From Phoronis australis (Eukaryota; Phoronida; Phoronidae): a stretch of DNA of 64,000 bases. Positions 1 through 33,243 of the stretch are shown here, in pieces; position 1 is the first letter of the stretch; each line of letters starts with the position of its first letter. The DNA lies in NCBI GenBank assembly GCA_002633005.1, contig NMRA01000334.1, positions 306,300 through 370,299 of the forward strand. The letters are read 5' to 3'. Under the pieces are notes generated by a model. The model was not told the origin of the DNA, made no database searches, and saw only the letters and a list, made by a program, of their open reading frames with translations. The position numbers were made by a program, and so were the translations under genes.

Positions 1-60
1 GGGGGGATGGGGGGGGGGGGGGGGGGTGGGGGGGAGGGCAGGGGGAGGAGAGAGAGGTAG
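1..60. repeat. G-rich low-complexity tract at window start
   Basis: The first 60 bases are almost entirely G with a few A and T, passing into GA-rich sequence. This is simple-sequence DNA and may sit at a contig edge. No gene signal is visible. Confidence 0.8.
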
Positions 61-1112
61 AGGGAGAGATAATCCCAAAAATAAGCGCTCGAACTGCTAG
101 GTAATTATTTTCTAGTGGAAGCATGGATTTAAGAGTAGGCCTATTCGACATCGCGAAAATCGTAGTATATAGTCACCTTTACACGTGAAAGAAATGTCCA
201 TTTTGTCTTATCTCTCGTTGAATCGCTCTATTGATTTTTGGATTTCGGTAAATAAAAAACATTATAAAGTGCTGTTTTATCTTGGGTTTGACGAGATAAC
301 TCATAGTAGTTTTGCGAAAGATGATAATCTATGTAAGGATTATGATTAGGCGGGTTATTGGTTTTCTGACACGCATAGGTTGGTCACATCACGAGGCCTA
401 GGTCGTGTAAGAAGACTAAGAATGCTTTCTTTTTATAAAACATCCTGATTTATAACAGCTAATTGATATTAACCTACCTTCTGTGTCTCTCTCCAATCAT
501 GTATAGAACGATTCGCATTTATTTTGTTTCTAAAATAGAATGTCCGATCAAAAGTGGCAGGACCGGCGTAGGAACGGGAATTTCTTGAGAGAATTGGTGA
601 AAACTAGATTCGGATGCCCGGTTTATTCGTAATGTTTTCAATCATTCTAGCTGTTAAAAACAGTAGGTGAAACAAATCTTACGTCGATCAGTCACTTGGC
701 CATTTCCTTCAGCAATTTTCTTCAAACGATATTTCGGTTGAAAAACGGACTTTTACATCTTATGTATAGAAAGTGAGCGTATAATAGACGATCCATACTG
801 CGAACTTGAGGGGCGCTCATTCCCACTCCCTGCCTCCCCCATGCTGTGAGTTCCAATTTTTTCTATTTGAGTTAAAAATAACTTCATTTTTACGAAAGAT
901 AAATTCAGATTGATCAATGTACTGTCATTTGGCCAGTTCGTCACAACTTGAAAAGCAGTAAGACTGAATGGGTTTATTAGTGTAATTGCTCACTGGCAGA
1001 CTATAAAAAGTTTTTTTAAAAAAAAGCGACAACACTTTTTGAAAACTATGATGAAGAAAAATTGGCTCTGTTCTTGTAATATAAAAACGCTTTGATGTTT
1101 AAAGTCGGGTCT

Positions 1113-1436
1113 CAGGGGCGGATTAAGGATTTCGAGTTGAGGGGAGGGGAGCCACTAGGGCACGAGGAATAACAAGAGTTTCGCCACATGCGCTCGCCCA
1201 GCCTAACATGTAGGGATGCGGGGGTCTCGAATTTTTGGGATATGTACACAGTGGACCTTAAAATTCCTAAACGGTAAACGGGGTTTGTTCAAGGCCTGTG
1301 CATTGTGCATTCGCCCCCCCCAAACCCCCTGGGTGCGCCCATATGCTACTCAGCAATTCGCACCGCGGACTAACAAATGATATCTAGGAAAATTTTAGGG
1401 GGGCCATGGCCCCCTTCCCCCCTAAATCCGCCACTG
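1113..1436 (+). mobile_element. hAT-like MITE (CAGNGGCGGAT family)
   Basis: The copy starts with CAGGGGCGGATTAAGG and ends with CCTAAATCCGCCACTG, which are imperfect inverted repeats of each other. The inside is G-rich then C-rich and contains a GGGGCCATGGCCCC palindrome near the right end. Similar copies lie at 7,018, 11,001, 37,471 and 41,917. GGGTCTCA on the left and GGGTCCCA on the right resemble an 8-bp target duplication with one mismatch. It has no coding capacity. Assignment to hAT rests on the terminal CAG..CTG and is an inference. Confidence 0.7.
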
Positions 1437-2038
1437 GGTCCCATTTTAAATTATTTTAAAAATGCTCGTAATTCCTCAATTTGAAAAATCGAAGAATGCG
1501 ACAGTTCTGGGAATTTGTTAATGAAAAAGTTCACCATCTGAGAGCTGGCTTGCCGCCTGGTCTAACCCGGCCGGATCATGACTAAAAACTCTACCACCGA
1601 CGGAGCTGCCAGGGCGGTCTCTAAGTTCTGTGCTACGAATACATTTCAACCCACCGAGGGCGCTGATGAATGCGGTCAATTTCCGGCTAGGATTTCAAAC
1701 ATGCCAGAAAAAAGGTATTGTATTCAGTTTCGAATTGAAGTCACTTTTCATGCAAAAACAGCTGTGTATATTGTCATGTACTATAATCACGTCAGTAGAA
1801 GCGTCATAAAAATCTTTCCAAGTACAGTAAGACTGCAATTTGTCCCATTTCGTGAATTTCGTCTCCACGTCAGCTCACACTCACAGATACACAGCCACAG
1901 GTGTGCCAGGCTGTGTTTCAGCTAGTCTGCTAGCCAGCTGTATGCACGGGCGTCCTCAGTTTCTGATCGTCCCCAATACACTATTTATTTATTACGTAGT
2001 CACGTTGTTATAAATACCTTTTGGGCATAGAGGAACAC
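1437..2038. other. intergenic, upstream of TMEM209
   Basis: The stretch includes a 115-codon open frame at 1,578-1,925 with no domain I recognise and no clear splice context. The untranslated first exon and promoter of TMEM209 should lie somewhere between here and 3,475, but I cannot place them. Confidence 0.4.
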
Positions 2039-2963
2039 CTTAGGAGTTTGTCGATGTGTTTAATTCCTTCCAACTCGAACAAATACTCCCGTTATCAAAC
2101 TTTTTCTTCGAGCAGTCCCTATTTCAGTTCCCAAAATCGTATTAAAATACTGAAATTTGTGGTGACGTGGACGCAACCTCATGGAAGAAGAACAGTTGAA
2201 TGAAGAATCGGCGAAATAAGAAACTGGCCAATAGGTGACGCAATATTTCATCGCGCCGAAAGCCAACTTTACGCAAAAGATTGCTCTACAACTTTAGAAG
2301 CAGAATAACAGTAGAACGCCAATTTTTCCAACACCGGATAATAATTTAGTTTACTCAAGGAAAATTGTAGTTTTTAATGACACTAATTTTGTGTCAGATT
2401 TCATCTGGTCAGTTTCTTACCCACATCAGTGCAAAGCTGTATTAGTATACAGCTTTGTACCAAGGCTACACTTCAGCCAGAGCTGTTTCTATTTGGCCAT
2501 AGCACAGGCAATCCTCGACGATTTACTATAATTGGTATTATAGTATATTATCATAGTTACAGTATATTATCAAGGGCTGATTAAAGGTGCCTAAACTTAT
2601 CTGACAAGCGTAGTGTCCTTTTTTCATCTTTGCACCATGTCTGAAACTTTTCTAGAGCAGCTAGTTGATATCTGAAACGCTGAATAAATTTTGGTACCTG
2701 GCATGCAAGAAGACAATGATCACCATCTCTAGGTGGCTGAGTAGAGACGTCGGAAGCTTTTTGGCAAATTATGCCTCACACCAACTAAAACATCAGAGTC
2801 ACATTGTTATGCCAGGCTATATGACGTCATACTACCTGCCGCGCACACTGTAATGTTTCTGATTTTGGGAAATGAGTGCAGGACTGCTAACTCAGTAAAA
2901 AGTTTGATAGCAGGAGTATTTGTTCGAGTTGGAAAGAATTAAAGACATCTACGGCCTCCTAAG
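2039..2963. mobile_element. TIR element with ~100-bp terminal inverted repeats
   Basis: The sequence at 2,039-2,138 (starting CTTAGGAG) reappears inverted at 2,860-2,963 (ending CTCCTAAG), with about 75-80% identity over roughly 100 bases, including a shared AACTCGAACAAATACTCC block. The inside has no convincing coding frame, so this is a non-autonomous DNA transposon of about 925 bp. I do not see a clean target duplication. Part of the inside (2,170-2,275) is related to 25,990-26,095. Confidence 0.7.
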
Positions 2964-3524
2964 CTAAGGTATTTGTGGTATTTGCACAGCCATTTTCTAT
3001 ACAATAAGTGTTGTTTGACCCCATGCCTTTTGAAAACTAGGTCAGTCATGTAATGAAATTTTCTACCTCCTAAAAGAGTAGAGTTGAATTCGAGAAGTAG
3101 AAATTGTCTGTCTTCTGATTTCTGTGGAAATATTTTTCCTAAGTCTACAGATTGAATGTCCTGAATGAGTTATTCCTTGCATAAATATTAATGAATAACT
3201 GCACATCTTTTTCTTACGTAACATCTATCATATACAAAACACTGTGTTGGATTTATATCCTGTAAGAAGTAAGCGATCCACCAACCTACTCAATTCTACT
3301 TCCGTAAGTGAATGGCTCGGCATCATACTAGTAAACAGGCATAGATAGATAAGCTGTCTAGTTCTTTTATTGCTACTTGGCAAAACTTCAGTTGATATTG
3401 TGTCAGCTGATGTCAGTTTTTATAATCTTGAATCATGTTTTACTATTCTACATTTTAACAAATCTTTTATTTTAGAACAAGACACTTAATTACATAAATC
3501 CTTACAAACATCTCTGATCTGAAA

Positions 3525-16828
<13,304 letters not shown>

Positions 16829-17369
16829 TTGTCATGTTGAAGTTTTTAGGTTATCACGATGGAATTCATCTCGCCATGCAGAGGGTACTTGCATGTCTAA
16901 GAAACGCTACAGAATTCATTTTTTATTAGGATTGTGCTGTATTATTGGTCATCTCTCCTAGTATGGGGAAATTATTTAATGGTTGATCCAAAAGGCCTGG
17001 TATGGTGCCGTTTTTGTCCAGAATACCAACGCTGGGTGTGAAAGTCTGTGGACGGACTATTAGTTCAGACCACTTTATGCATTGGCTAGACTGGGCGTCA
17101 TGTTTTGGACAGACTTACATGTACTGATAGTCACAGCTGACCTGCAACAGTGTAATGGGAATATGGTCACCGATTCAGAAGCGTTCTTCTGTGGTGATCG
17201 TGGAAGAAAAAGGAAGTGATATTCCGATTCCAAGGAGAGTGAAACTTGCAAAATTACGTAGATGTTTTGAGGATGTTCATCGAGCACGAGACGAGCTCAG
17301 TGGATAATTGTCACACTTCCGTCGAGTTTCTAGTGTTCTACCTTGTGAAATGTTTTGCAAATAAGACAA

Positions 17370-17375
17370 AATAAA
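17370..17375 (+). terminator. candidate TMEM209 polyadenylation signal AATAAA
   Basis: The hexamer AATAAA lies about 540 bases downstream of the TMEM209 stop on the coding strand. AATAAA is common by chance in AT-rich DNA, so this is a candidate only. Confidence 0.35.
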
Positions 17376-17949
17376 GTAGACCTGGGTCCAGGGTCTAATC
17401 TTTTACTCAAAATCAATCTCAATGATATTGAAATTTTCTGTTCTTTAATACAAAACCAAGATAATTATCTATTATTCCGTGCTCAAGTACATTATACATG
17501 TATATTGTACAGTCCAAATTCGCACTCGATGACCCCTAGTTTCCAGCTTCTAGCTCTGGCTTATAGTGAGGTCATTAAGTGCAAAATAGGATTGTAGTCA
17601 TACATGTCAACCGTAATATACTGGAGAGCAGAATAATGGACAGTTACCTTGAGTTTTTGTACTACAAGTAGAGTGTAAAATTTAAAAAAAATAATTTCGG
17701 CCATGAACTCAGCGAGTACAAGCACTTCTGCTGCAAAAAAACCTCGGCTGCTGGTTCGCAAACACATGTTTTATGGTAAGTGACAAAAAATAGCTGGTGG
17801 TCTGGTACACATTGTACCAGACGTGCGCAGGCAGCACGTGTCAGCCCATTGTACTGATCACCTGGAACCATTTTTGTGCTTTATTAATTTACTGTTAAAA
17901 CCAGGTTGAGGAACTACAGAACCCGACTCAAGGGTGTAGCAGTGTGCCC

Positions 17950-18020
17950 CAGTGGGACTGGAACCCAGGCTCTCGAGTAAATACGGCGGGCTGCTATCAC
18001 ATGGTTACACTACCTCCTCG
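17950..18020 (-). repeat. tRNA-like SINE head
   Basis: On the - strand a B-box-like GGGTTCCAGTCCC lies about 45 bases after a weaker A-box-like GGTAGTGTAACC, the spacing of a tRNA internal promoter. The cloverleaf does not close well, so this is a tRNA-derived SINE head or tRNA pseudogene rather than a working tRNA gene. Confidence 0.45.
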
Positions 18021-19561
18021 ATGAGCGCCTGACTATTAAACCAAAACATAACAAGTACACTGGATCGCATGATCAGTAGCAAAAGACAAATGTAGCCATT
18101 GGTCTTTCAAAGTCTGAATTAGAGGAGAGGACATTCACTGAACACATGGCAATGTTGTCAGCTGGTAGCTCTCATGCATACTATATTCAATGAACTGTGC
18201 CTATAGGAGGTGCTGCTACCAAATTGCTTAGATGCGGGGAAGTGAACAGAAAACTGAACCCATTCTTTCACGTGTGCATGAGGAGGCATCTGGCAAAATT
18301 TGGGAGACGTTCGCACAAGAATGTAAATCTGGTCACGAGACTGTTCAATAACAAAAACTAAAGAATAGCGGTGTTATGGTAAACACCAGACAGCTGGATG
18401 GCACACACAGCTGTCATTCACACAATAAGTTGTAAGCCTATACATACAGTATGTATAATTTATTAACTAGATTTCTTCCATACACAAAAACAATGCCTCT
18501 ACTATGAAAAAAATGAACACATTTCTTAGTAATCGCTACACTCCACCTCCACTACACCACCCATAAATGTTGTTGACAAATGTGCGCTCTAAGGGTGTGA
18601 ACGAAAAAAAACCTCAAACCGTAAAACCTCAGATCTGAATTTTGAAATGCTCGAAACTAAGATAATTTGACACTGGACATAATTGAAAATCCTCAATGAA
18701 AGCACTTCTATTTTGATACTGAAACAAAAAATTCAGACAATTTTTGATTAAGGACATTTAAACACGGAGTGTAGGTGGTCAGAGTAATTCAGTTGTACAT
18801 GTTTCCCACAAGACAAACTGGTGAAGTCTAATTGGCAATGGTAGCCGAAAATGACTATACGCACTGCAAGCTACAACAACCAAAGACCAATGAAAAAAGT
18901 TTACACACGACTACCAAGGATAGATAACTTTTGGGTAAATAAGTCCATTTACTCACAGCAAAATGTACAAATGTCAGATTAACACTGGTAACAGTTGACA
19001 TTTTTATCAGATACTGGTGACCTCTGTTGGCATAATAAAAGACATGGCACTACATTTCAAGATTCTCCTGCTTGTCTATGCTTTTCAACTTGGTCAAAAG
19101 AAGAAGACTCATGAGATGATGCCCATTTTTGAAATATTCAATGCTTGTGTAGTGCGAGCCAAACAAAGGAACATCAGGGTTTATCAGTTTCATAGACCGC
19201 AACCCAGTAATACTGGAAGGCAAGTGAGAAAACATAAATCGACGAATGGTAATAGTTTTCACATTGACACTATAATTTTCAAAGGCTGAGCACATCTGTC
19301 GGAGTCTGGGCGTATCACATCTCAAAAACGCATTTAAGTATGCACGATCTATAACCACATTCCGGGCACTAGACCCAATCCACACCAAAAATAATCAAAA
19401 AAACTGCTTCACCAGTCACGGTGGGTAATTTCCCATCACGGATTATTTACAATGGGGGAATTCCACTAGCACTTGGTCATCATGACGGGAAATCCCATCA
19501 CTCTGCAGGATTACTTTTGACATGCACTACACTACACTGTGTTAACACCTGATGAACTCTG

Positions 19562-26992
<7,431 letters not shown>

Positions 26993-27245
26993 CTTGGTCT
27001 GTCTGTTCGTCTTTCACATCTGCAACTAGCGACATCAAACGGCTATTACATTCACCACTACAGGCCTAACAGATTGGGGTCGCACGTCAGCTTTCATTTG
27101 TTTAAACCCTTAAAAGTTTGAAAACTGTAGAATATTTGAATTCAAAATTATGTAGTAACATATAAAATGCCCAATTCTGGTTAACTTTGGAACAAAATAT
27201 TTCATAAATGTATGATCGGATTCATATGAAACGTTCAGATACACG

Positions 27246-27406
27246 CCAGCCGCCTCCCGTTCAGTAACGCTAGGACCTCGCTAAAAACCAAGACTTCGCG
27301 AGATTACGTGAGATATTGCTGTGCATTGTAAACGAGAACACGTGACTTTGACTAGATTTTAGCTAGGTCCTAGCGTAGGTCCTAGCGTCTACTGAACGCA
27401 CGCCAG
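27246..27406 (-). mobile_element. ~156-bp MITE, copy 1, upstream of PDHB
   Basis: The termini are inverted repeats: CGTTCAGTAACGCTAGGACC on one side and GGTCCTAGCGTCTACTGAAC on the other. The inside carries a direct repeat of GGACCTA, a CACGTG hexamer and a TCTCACGTAATCTCGCGAAG block (read on the - strand). Copies with the same ends lie at 34,221 and 45,412. This copy is about 250 bases upstream of the PDHB start codon, where a promoter would be. Non-coding. Confidence 0.85.
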
Positions 27407-27489
27407 GTTTAATACTGAACTCATTCATCCCAAGCCGCATGACGGCGTTCTGACGTCAGTTCAGCAACTTTTAAAGACGTCAGGGGTTC

Positions 27490-27920
27490 TGAACGTGCGA
27501 TAACATCTGACTCCTTTGTTAATCGCCCATCACAGTCTTTTGTCCCGTATGACAACAAGCAGGCCAATTATCTCCCAGGATTCAAAGGGTTATACTGAAA
27601 CCTGCGGGAGGAATGGATTGTCTCATTTCTGTTGTAGGTGAGCAATTTTGGTGATTCAAAAACTAAACATGATCAGCATTTGACAAGGAATTCAGAAAAG
27701 CTATTGGTTAATGTTCAAATAGCTTAACTTTCATTTTTAGCAGCACGGCCCAGTCAGGCCTTACGACTGTCATCCGATCGGAGATTAGAGCAATTATCGA
27801 AAAGAGAGCCGGCCCCGGCTCCAACTATCAATGCCAGAATCATGTTAATCAGTCGTGTACGATATTGGCTAAATGGGTAATCTTCCCAACTTGTTTTTGG
27901 ATTATACAATCGCAGTAAGT
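27490..27920 (+). mobile_element. single arm of the fold-back element seen at 41 kb
   Basis: This matches the right arm at 41,520-41,916 and the inverse of 40,958-41,052. Shared blocks include GATAACATCTGACT, CAGTCTTTTGTC, GCAGGCCAATTATCT, AACTAAACATGAT, CCCAGTCAG and CTTCCCAACTTGTT. Only one arm is present. It shows that the repeat unit runs past the GGTTGGAGGGCC point and through TTAATCAGTC. Confidence 0.7.
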
Positions 27921-28310
27921 GGGGCTACTCAGAGAATTCATTGATCTAGCTGATTTCAACTTTACAAAAAGGACTTTGATAGGCCTAATTTCCATGAAAC
28001 AAATCGAAAGTTGCAGAAGACGAAAACAAAATGATATTATATAAAAGTGAATAGAGTTTTTGAGATCACATCTTCAACATCTGAAATTTGGCATCACTTT
28101 ACTCCATGACTGTCGGTTTGCCATCGATGCTTTATGTTTGCCAAAAGTTTCAGTAATAAGACATATAGCCACATAGCCTAACCCAATGCTGGCATTTTGG
28201 TAAAAGTCAAAAATCGTATTCTATGGCTTTTTATTTTCAGAAAATAATTCAGAAATAACAACCTTTGCTACTTATTAAAAATCTGCACCGTTAGGCAATT
28301 CTTACATGAA

Positions 28311-28385
28311 CACTAACAGGATTTGAACCCATGCAAATGGCCGTGACAAGAAAGCGTGCGCTCGTGGTTTATCCCAGAGTATGCA
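28311..28385 (-). repeat. tRNA-like SINE head
   Basis: On the - strand GGGTTCAAATCCT is a close match to a tRNA B box, about 50 bases after GGGATAAACCACGAGCG, a weak A box. No good acceptor stem is seen. It is probably a tRNA-derived retroposon fragment. Confidence 0.4.
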
Positions 28386-28389
28386 GCGA

Positions 28390-31300
28390 ATAAATCTCGC
28401 CCGGCTTGATAGCGCTGTCACAGAATGTGAGCCAGTCGCTATTCCTGGACTTGGTCTATGAGCTAATCGATTGCGGGAGTCACAGTAAACAAACGCAGCT
28501 GTTTAGCAGGCAATTTCAAAGTAAAAAAAACGAACAATGAATAAGGCAAAGGAACAACATGACGATTTTTCAATTGAAAAGTAAGCATTAACCGATACAC
28601 GGCAACTATAAGCATAAATAATTGTATAAACTAACTAGTGGTAGCCCATGTGAACATTCTCATCGTATGGAGGTCACAAGCTACTGTTTAACTTGCGTGA
28701 TCCATGCGACGGTGCGCGTCGCATGGTTATCGCCGTTAAGTCGATTTCTCTTTAGCCTACAGTCAGAAGGCTTGTTAGTGATGTACCTGCGAAACCGGAT
28801 TACTTTTATCTATAAAAAAGATTGAATTGGAACAATTTATGAAATAGTATTGACGAGGTTGAGAAATACTAAGGCCAATTAAAGGTAAGTTTTTAAGGTG
28901 ATATATATTTATTGAAGAATACAGGAACATACAAGGAAATGATGACAAACCCAGAAATCGCGAAGCATTGTATCTGGGTTAAGTAGACAGTTCATAGATG
29001 AAAGTAGTATGCATAGAACTATATACATGTACATGTAAGTAGAATCTAATATAAGTATTTAAATATTTAGATATGCTATTACGAGCATATTAAAAGCAAA
29101 CAACATGTACAGATATGGAAATCAGAAGCAACACTGAAGATTTATAAGGTAAAGCAATACATAAAAAATCGCTAACATTGCTTAAGAGGAATTCTTTGAG
29201 AACAACATCAAAGTTTAGACTACCATTTAACATTAATTTAACTTAAGTAGAGAAATAATTACAAGAATTGAAAGCTCGCAATTGGCTTTTATTGAGTGCA
29301 CGAAATAGTGGGTTTCTTGGTTGTTCGACGAGGGGACATTTGTAGGAAACATGAGGATATTGTTGATGGTCAACACATACCAGTTTGGAGACATTACAAA
29401 GTTGTGCCTAAACTTGTCGAAGTTGGATTAAAAGACTGCATCTCGATCGGTAAAAGGTAAGAACGAGTCAGTTTATGACAAATAGCCACCCGACCCACCA
29501 CAAATTGCAACAAAAGGTTTTACAGTGATGCTCTACTGGGTATATTGACTCGTTAAGCAAGGTGATCGACATCGCTGATTTGATGAAATGTTACTGAGCG
29601 CTACCAGCAAGTTGAGATCGCCAATGCCTTCTGCATCACAGTAAGATCTGAGTGAGTTGAAGTAGTCTGGGCCATTAAACCTAGTGGGTTTCTACAGAGA
29701 TATTCGGTCTGATAAATAAAAAGGATTAAAATTTTAAATTCTTAAACCGTCTCTGAAGTTAGAAAACGGCAGTGGGTATCCAGCATACGGAATGATTGCA
29801 TATGATTGTCATTGGGCTCCGTGAGCCACGATATTACCATAATAGGAACGTTATAGCTCGTTGTAATCTACACAAATGTCTGCCACCACTGGTACATAAC
29901 CAATAAACAATGGTTTTCGAATATAATGTACCTGCACGGTTCTTTTAAAGAGGCACCGAATGCCCAATGGACAGGCACCTTGCTAAAAAATAACAAAATA
30001 ATTAAACTCTGAGATGTCATATGCAAGTACATGTTCAATATTTTACAGACTAAACTCAAATCAGATTGCGTCGTTCAAAACACGCCAGGCTACCTGCCAA
30101 TGAAGTCAATCGGGTTTGAAAAGAAAGGTCATATTACTGTGAAGATGATTTGGTTGAGGTATGGCCAAAAAGCGCAGTGTCGGTATTTTTTTGAAAATCG
30201 AGTCGGTGGTGCGATTTACTTTTTATAGTTGCTTACATTAACATTAAGACGAACAAAATGGTATGGGATTTGCTTTTAGACGTCTTTTAGTAAATAATGG
30301 CGCTTCAAACCTTGTTTAACCTTGGTCACGTGCCTTTGTGCGCAACTTTCCAAATGAAAAATCACTCAAGACCCTGACGAAGCGAGGGCCGGGCCTTCTT
30401 TTTTCCTTTTCGTTGGTGAGATTACATTGTACATGTAGGTCTCAAAATGAGCAGTACAGACCAGAACCAGCAGCTTTGCTTTTTTGGCCTGAAGTAAAAT
30501 AATGTTTGAGTTATGAATGTGTTGGTTGCCTGAAATCAACTCGGCACCGTTACTGATAGCGGTGCCAGATAGATGCGAAGACGAAAGAATTTACGTGTGT
30601 TATTAAGTAGAAATGTGAACATGGTGTAACGCCCAAAATAGCGGTTTGTTTACAGAGTGACAAGGGCTGTGTCTGGCCCTCGGCGACGTTGTTCGCCGGC
30701 AACTTTTTATACAACGAAACAAATATCGTGAATTGAAAAACAGCTTAAAATTGAAGTTATTGGATGTGTTCCTGCATACAGGTCATTTTTTTGGCTACAA
30801 ATATAGACATCAGGCTCATTGCCTCATGTGACATTTTACTACCTTAAATTATGCTCTACCTAAGAGTGTCAAGGTTTCAGTCAACTTTCTATTATAGTCA
30901 ACCATAGCCAACTTAAAATATTTGAATAATATCAGTGTTTTGCACATTATACAGTGATGCAGATAATAAACTGCCATGCCCACCGGTTTGAATATAAACA
31001 TAAAACCGTATTTTTGGTGACATGAAAACACAGCTTTTGTCACCTTTTTCTGATTTTTTGCCCAATTAGCACACGTATTTCTCGCTGAGGACGAAAGCTT
31101 TATTCAGATCGACTATCATAAATGACACCCCATCATTTCAATGGGGTCGTCTGTCTGTCCTTCGCAACCATCGATACATGTGTACATCAAGTATCGTACA
31201 TGTATACTGACGCTTGTCGATTGAACACATAAGGAGCAAATCCGTCGTATGTGACAACTAAACATATCTAGTTCCTATGAATTTTTTTAACTGAAAGCGG

Positions 31301-31420
31301 CCACATATTCCCACCTTCAACAGCAAAATTTGCTAAGATCAAACTGGTCAATAACACATTGTTCCTAATTCAAAGGCAGATGACATTTATGGACCTGAAG
31401 AGAACTGACACTACTGAGTT
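28390..31420. other. intergenic, no gene supported
   Basis: AT-rich DNA with open frames of 60-67 codons only, none with a domain or splice context. A run of short AT-rich direct repeats lies near 28,900-29,150. Nothing else stands out. Confidence 0.5.
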
Positions 31421-31421
31421 A

Positions 31422-31577
31422 CGAACATTTTGTCCTGTCAGCACGCCATCTTTTAGTCACATCACGTGACCTAATGAATGCATGTAAAAATCCGAAAAGA
31501 TTTCAGCCCCCGACCGGGACACGAACCCAAGACCATGCCGCGCCTCCGGTTAGCGTGCTGACAGGACAAAATGTTCG
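31422..31577 (-). repeat. tRNA-like sequence with inverted partial duplicate
   Basis: A 25-bp block (CGAACATTTTGTCCTGTCAG plus CACGC) at 31422-31446 recurs inverted at 31553-31577. On the - strand the second copy leads into GCTAACCGGAGGCGCGGC and a B-box-like GGGTTCGTGTCCCG, which looks like a tRNA body. The first copy is therefore an inverted fragment of the tRNA-like 5' part. Probably a SINE remnant. Confidence 0.5.
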
Positions 31578-31929
31578 GAACATATTTCCACGCCTTACTG
31601 AAGAAGATACATCTATAAACTGACGATTAGTTGATGCTCGAAAAAGGCTCCACAAGTCGACATTCACAAGGCGTGACAACCATTTATTCTTGAACTTGGT
31701 CTAGAGCGACAAATAATTGTTAGCTTTTCTGAAGGTCAAACATCACTTCTCACATGAGTTAGGAACAAGTTCGGATAACACGTTTGCAGTGGCATGAACG
31801 TGGCATATCAAAATTTGGTTTCTTCGATCTAACGTGGGCACTTGGCTGCTTATTGTGGTTGATTTCACAGACGTACATGTACCTGAATGAAGTACTACCC
31901 GTTATGCAGAGCAAGATTCAGTTAGTTTG

Positions 31930-32570
31930 GGGGTATGGAGTTTACCGGATACATGCGCGCACCCAGGGGGGGGGGGGGGGGGGGCAGAAAGGCCCGCCNA
32001 CATTGCCAGAAATTCGAGCCCCCATAAGGCTGGGTGCGCGCATGGGACATATAATATTTCCGGATCGTGTGCAGAATTCACGAGCAGCTCGAGTACGACA
32101 TTTAAGGACCACAAGATAAAATATCTTTTGTTCCAGTACGAGGTTAGGGGATCGCAGCATGGAATTTACGTGGTCGGGAGACGTCGACACGGCCACAGTA
32201 TCCACCCACTCAAAGTTGAATGATCAAGAAATTTGCAATGTAGATAGAAAAGTTTGGGGCCCGTAGTTATAAATTCCTCAGTGTAGGTTGCCAACATGTA
32301 CACTCGCGTGGCTTGGCATGTGCGCATCCAGCCTTTAATATGGTGGGCTCGTCGAATTTCTGACGAAGTGGACCTTTTCCTGACAAAAAAGCGGGAGGCC
32401 CACCTTCAGAACTGTGAAATGTGCGTCTGCTCCTTTTTAGTGGACTTTTGTCTCGTTTTCAGTCTCAGACTTTTTGTTTCTCTGAGGCGGACTTTTTGTC
32501 CACTTCGCCAAATAGGGGGATCGTTCAAGCCCCCCGAGACCCCCTGGGTGCGCGCATGCTTTTGGAAATG
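31930..32570. repeat. G-run and decayed GC-rich MITE-like repeats
   Basis: A G run of about 20 bases at 31,968-31,984 is followed by an N at 31,999. CCCCCTGGGTGCGCGCATG at 32,540 and similar words near 31,955 and 32,030 resemble inner parts of the CAGNGGCGGAT MITEs at 1,113 and 11,001. The several overlapping open frames here are readings of the repeat, not genes. Confidence 0.55.
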
Positions 32571-33088
32571 AAGAAATTACAAAAAGCACGCGTAAATACT
32601 GAAACCGTGATAATAGCAACCTGGGCCTGACCAGTAATCTGGGACACATTTTGACAATGATAGTCAGTGTTAATACAGAAACAACGATAAGAATTCCGTT
32701 CTGGGCAACTTCCACGGGCATGTTCATAGAGAGCTAGGCACAGAGTATAGCATGTCAGCATCGGTTAAGCTGAGAATTTAGACGAGAGATCGATGCAAAG
32801 GAAATGCGCCAAGTGCGCGTTTTTCGGAAGATGCCTGTTCGCGAGTATTCGCCGGCTGCAGTCGGTGAGTAGTTGCCTTACGTAAAACACTCGCGTGTCA
32901 TCCGCCCGAGGTAAATACTCACCCGGCTTTAAGGAGGAGAGGGGAGATAGGGCCCATTTAAAAAGCCATTATTTACATGCAGGTCTTATAGTACTTTTGA
33001 AGGTTTGGCTAAGCGAGTGGTTTGAGACATTTGCCTTCTTATTCACGTTCGAAGCGCCAGTCTCCCAAATTACTGTACATAAAACACA

Positions 33089-33243
33089 GGCGGATCTGGG
33101 GGGGGTGGGGTGGTTCAACGGGGCCCAGACCTCCCTTTATTCTTGACTTCAGTGATTTCAAATTTTCAAATTGTTGTTTTGGACCCCCTTTTAAAAAATC
33201 CTTGATCCGACCCCTCTTTTAAAAAATAAACTAGATCCGCTCC
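33089..33243 (+). mobile_element. decayed GCGGATC-ended MITE fragment
   Basis: It starts with GCGGATCTGGGGGG and ends with ACTAGATCCGCTCC, so the ends are inverted. Inside, CCCCCTTTTAAAAAATCC and CCCCTCTTTTAAAAAAT form a short direct repeat. It is related in style to the other GCGGAT MITEs but differs inside. Confidence 0.5.

Larger units (their letters stand above)
16829..19561. other. convergent intergenic region / 3' UTRs of TMEM209 and PDHB
   Basis: The 2.7 kb between the two stop codons must contain both 3' UTRs. A candidate + strand poly(A) signal AATAAA lies at 17370-17375, about 540 bases after the TMEM209 stop. I found no equally clear signal for PDHB close to its stop. Short open frames here show no domain. 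Confidence 0.5.

Noticed and set aside
1578-1925. 115-codon open frame on the + strand upstream of TMEM209
   Set aside because: No domain, no splice context and no bias visible. The TMEM209 coding start at 3,525 is firmly set by its own exon, so this is most likely chance.
17950-18020. Functional tRNA gene
   Set aside because: A B-box-like sequence is present, but the acceptor stem and A box are poor. The same holds for 28,311, 31,490 and 42,147.
32831-32862. Possible short first exon (MPVREYSPAAVG then GTGAGT)
   Set aside because: ATG and donor are present, but nothing downstream can be linked as a second exon.
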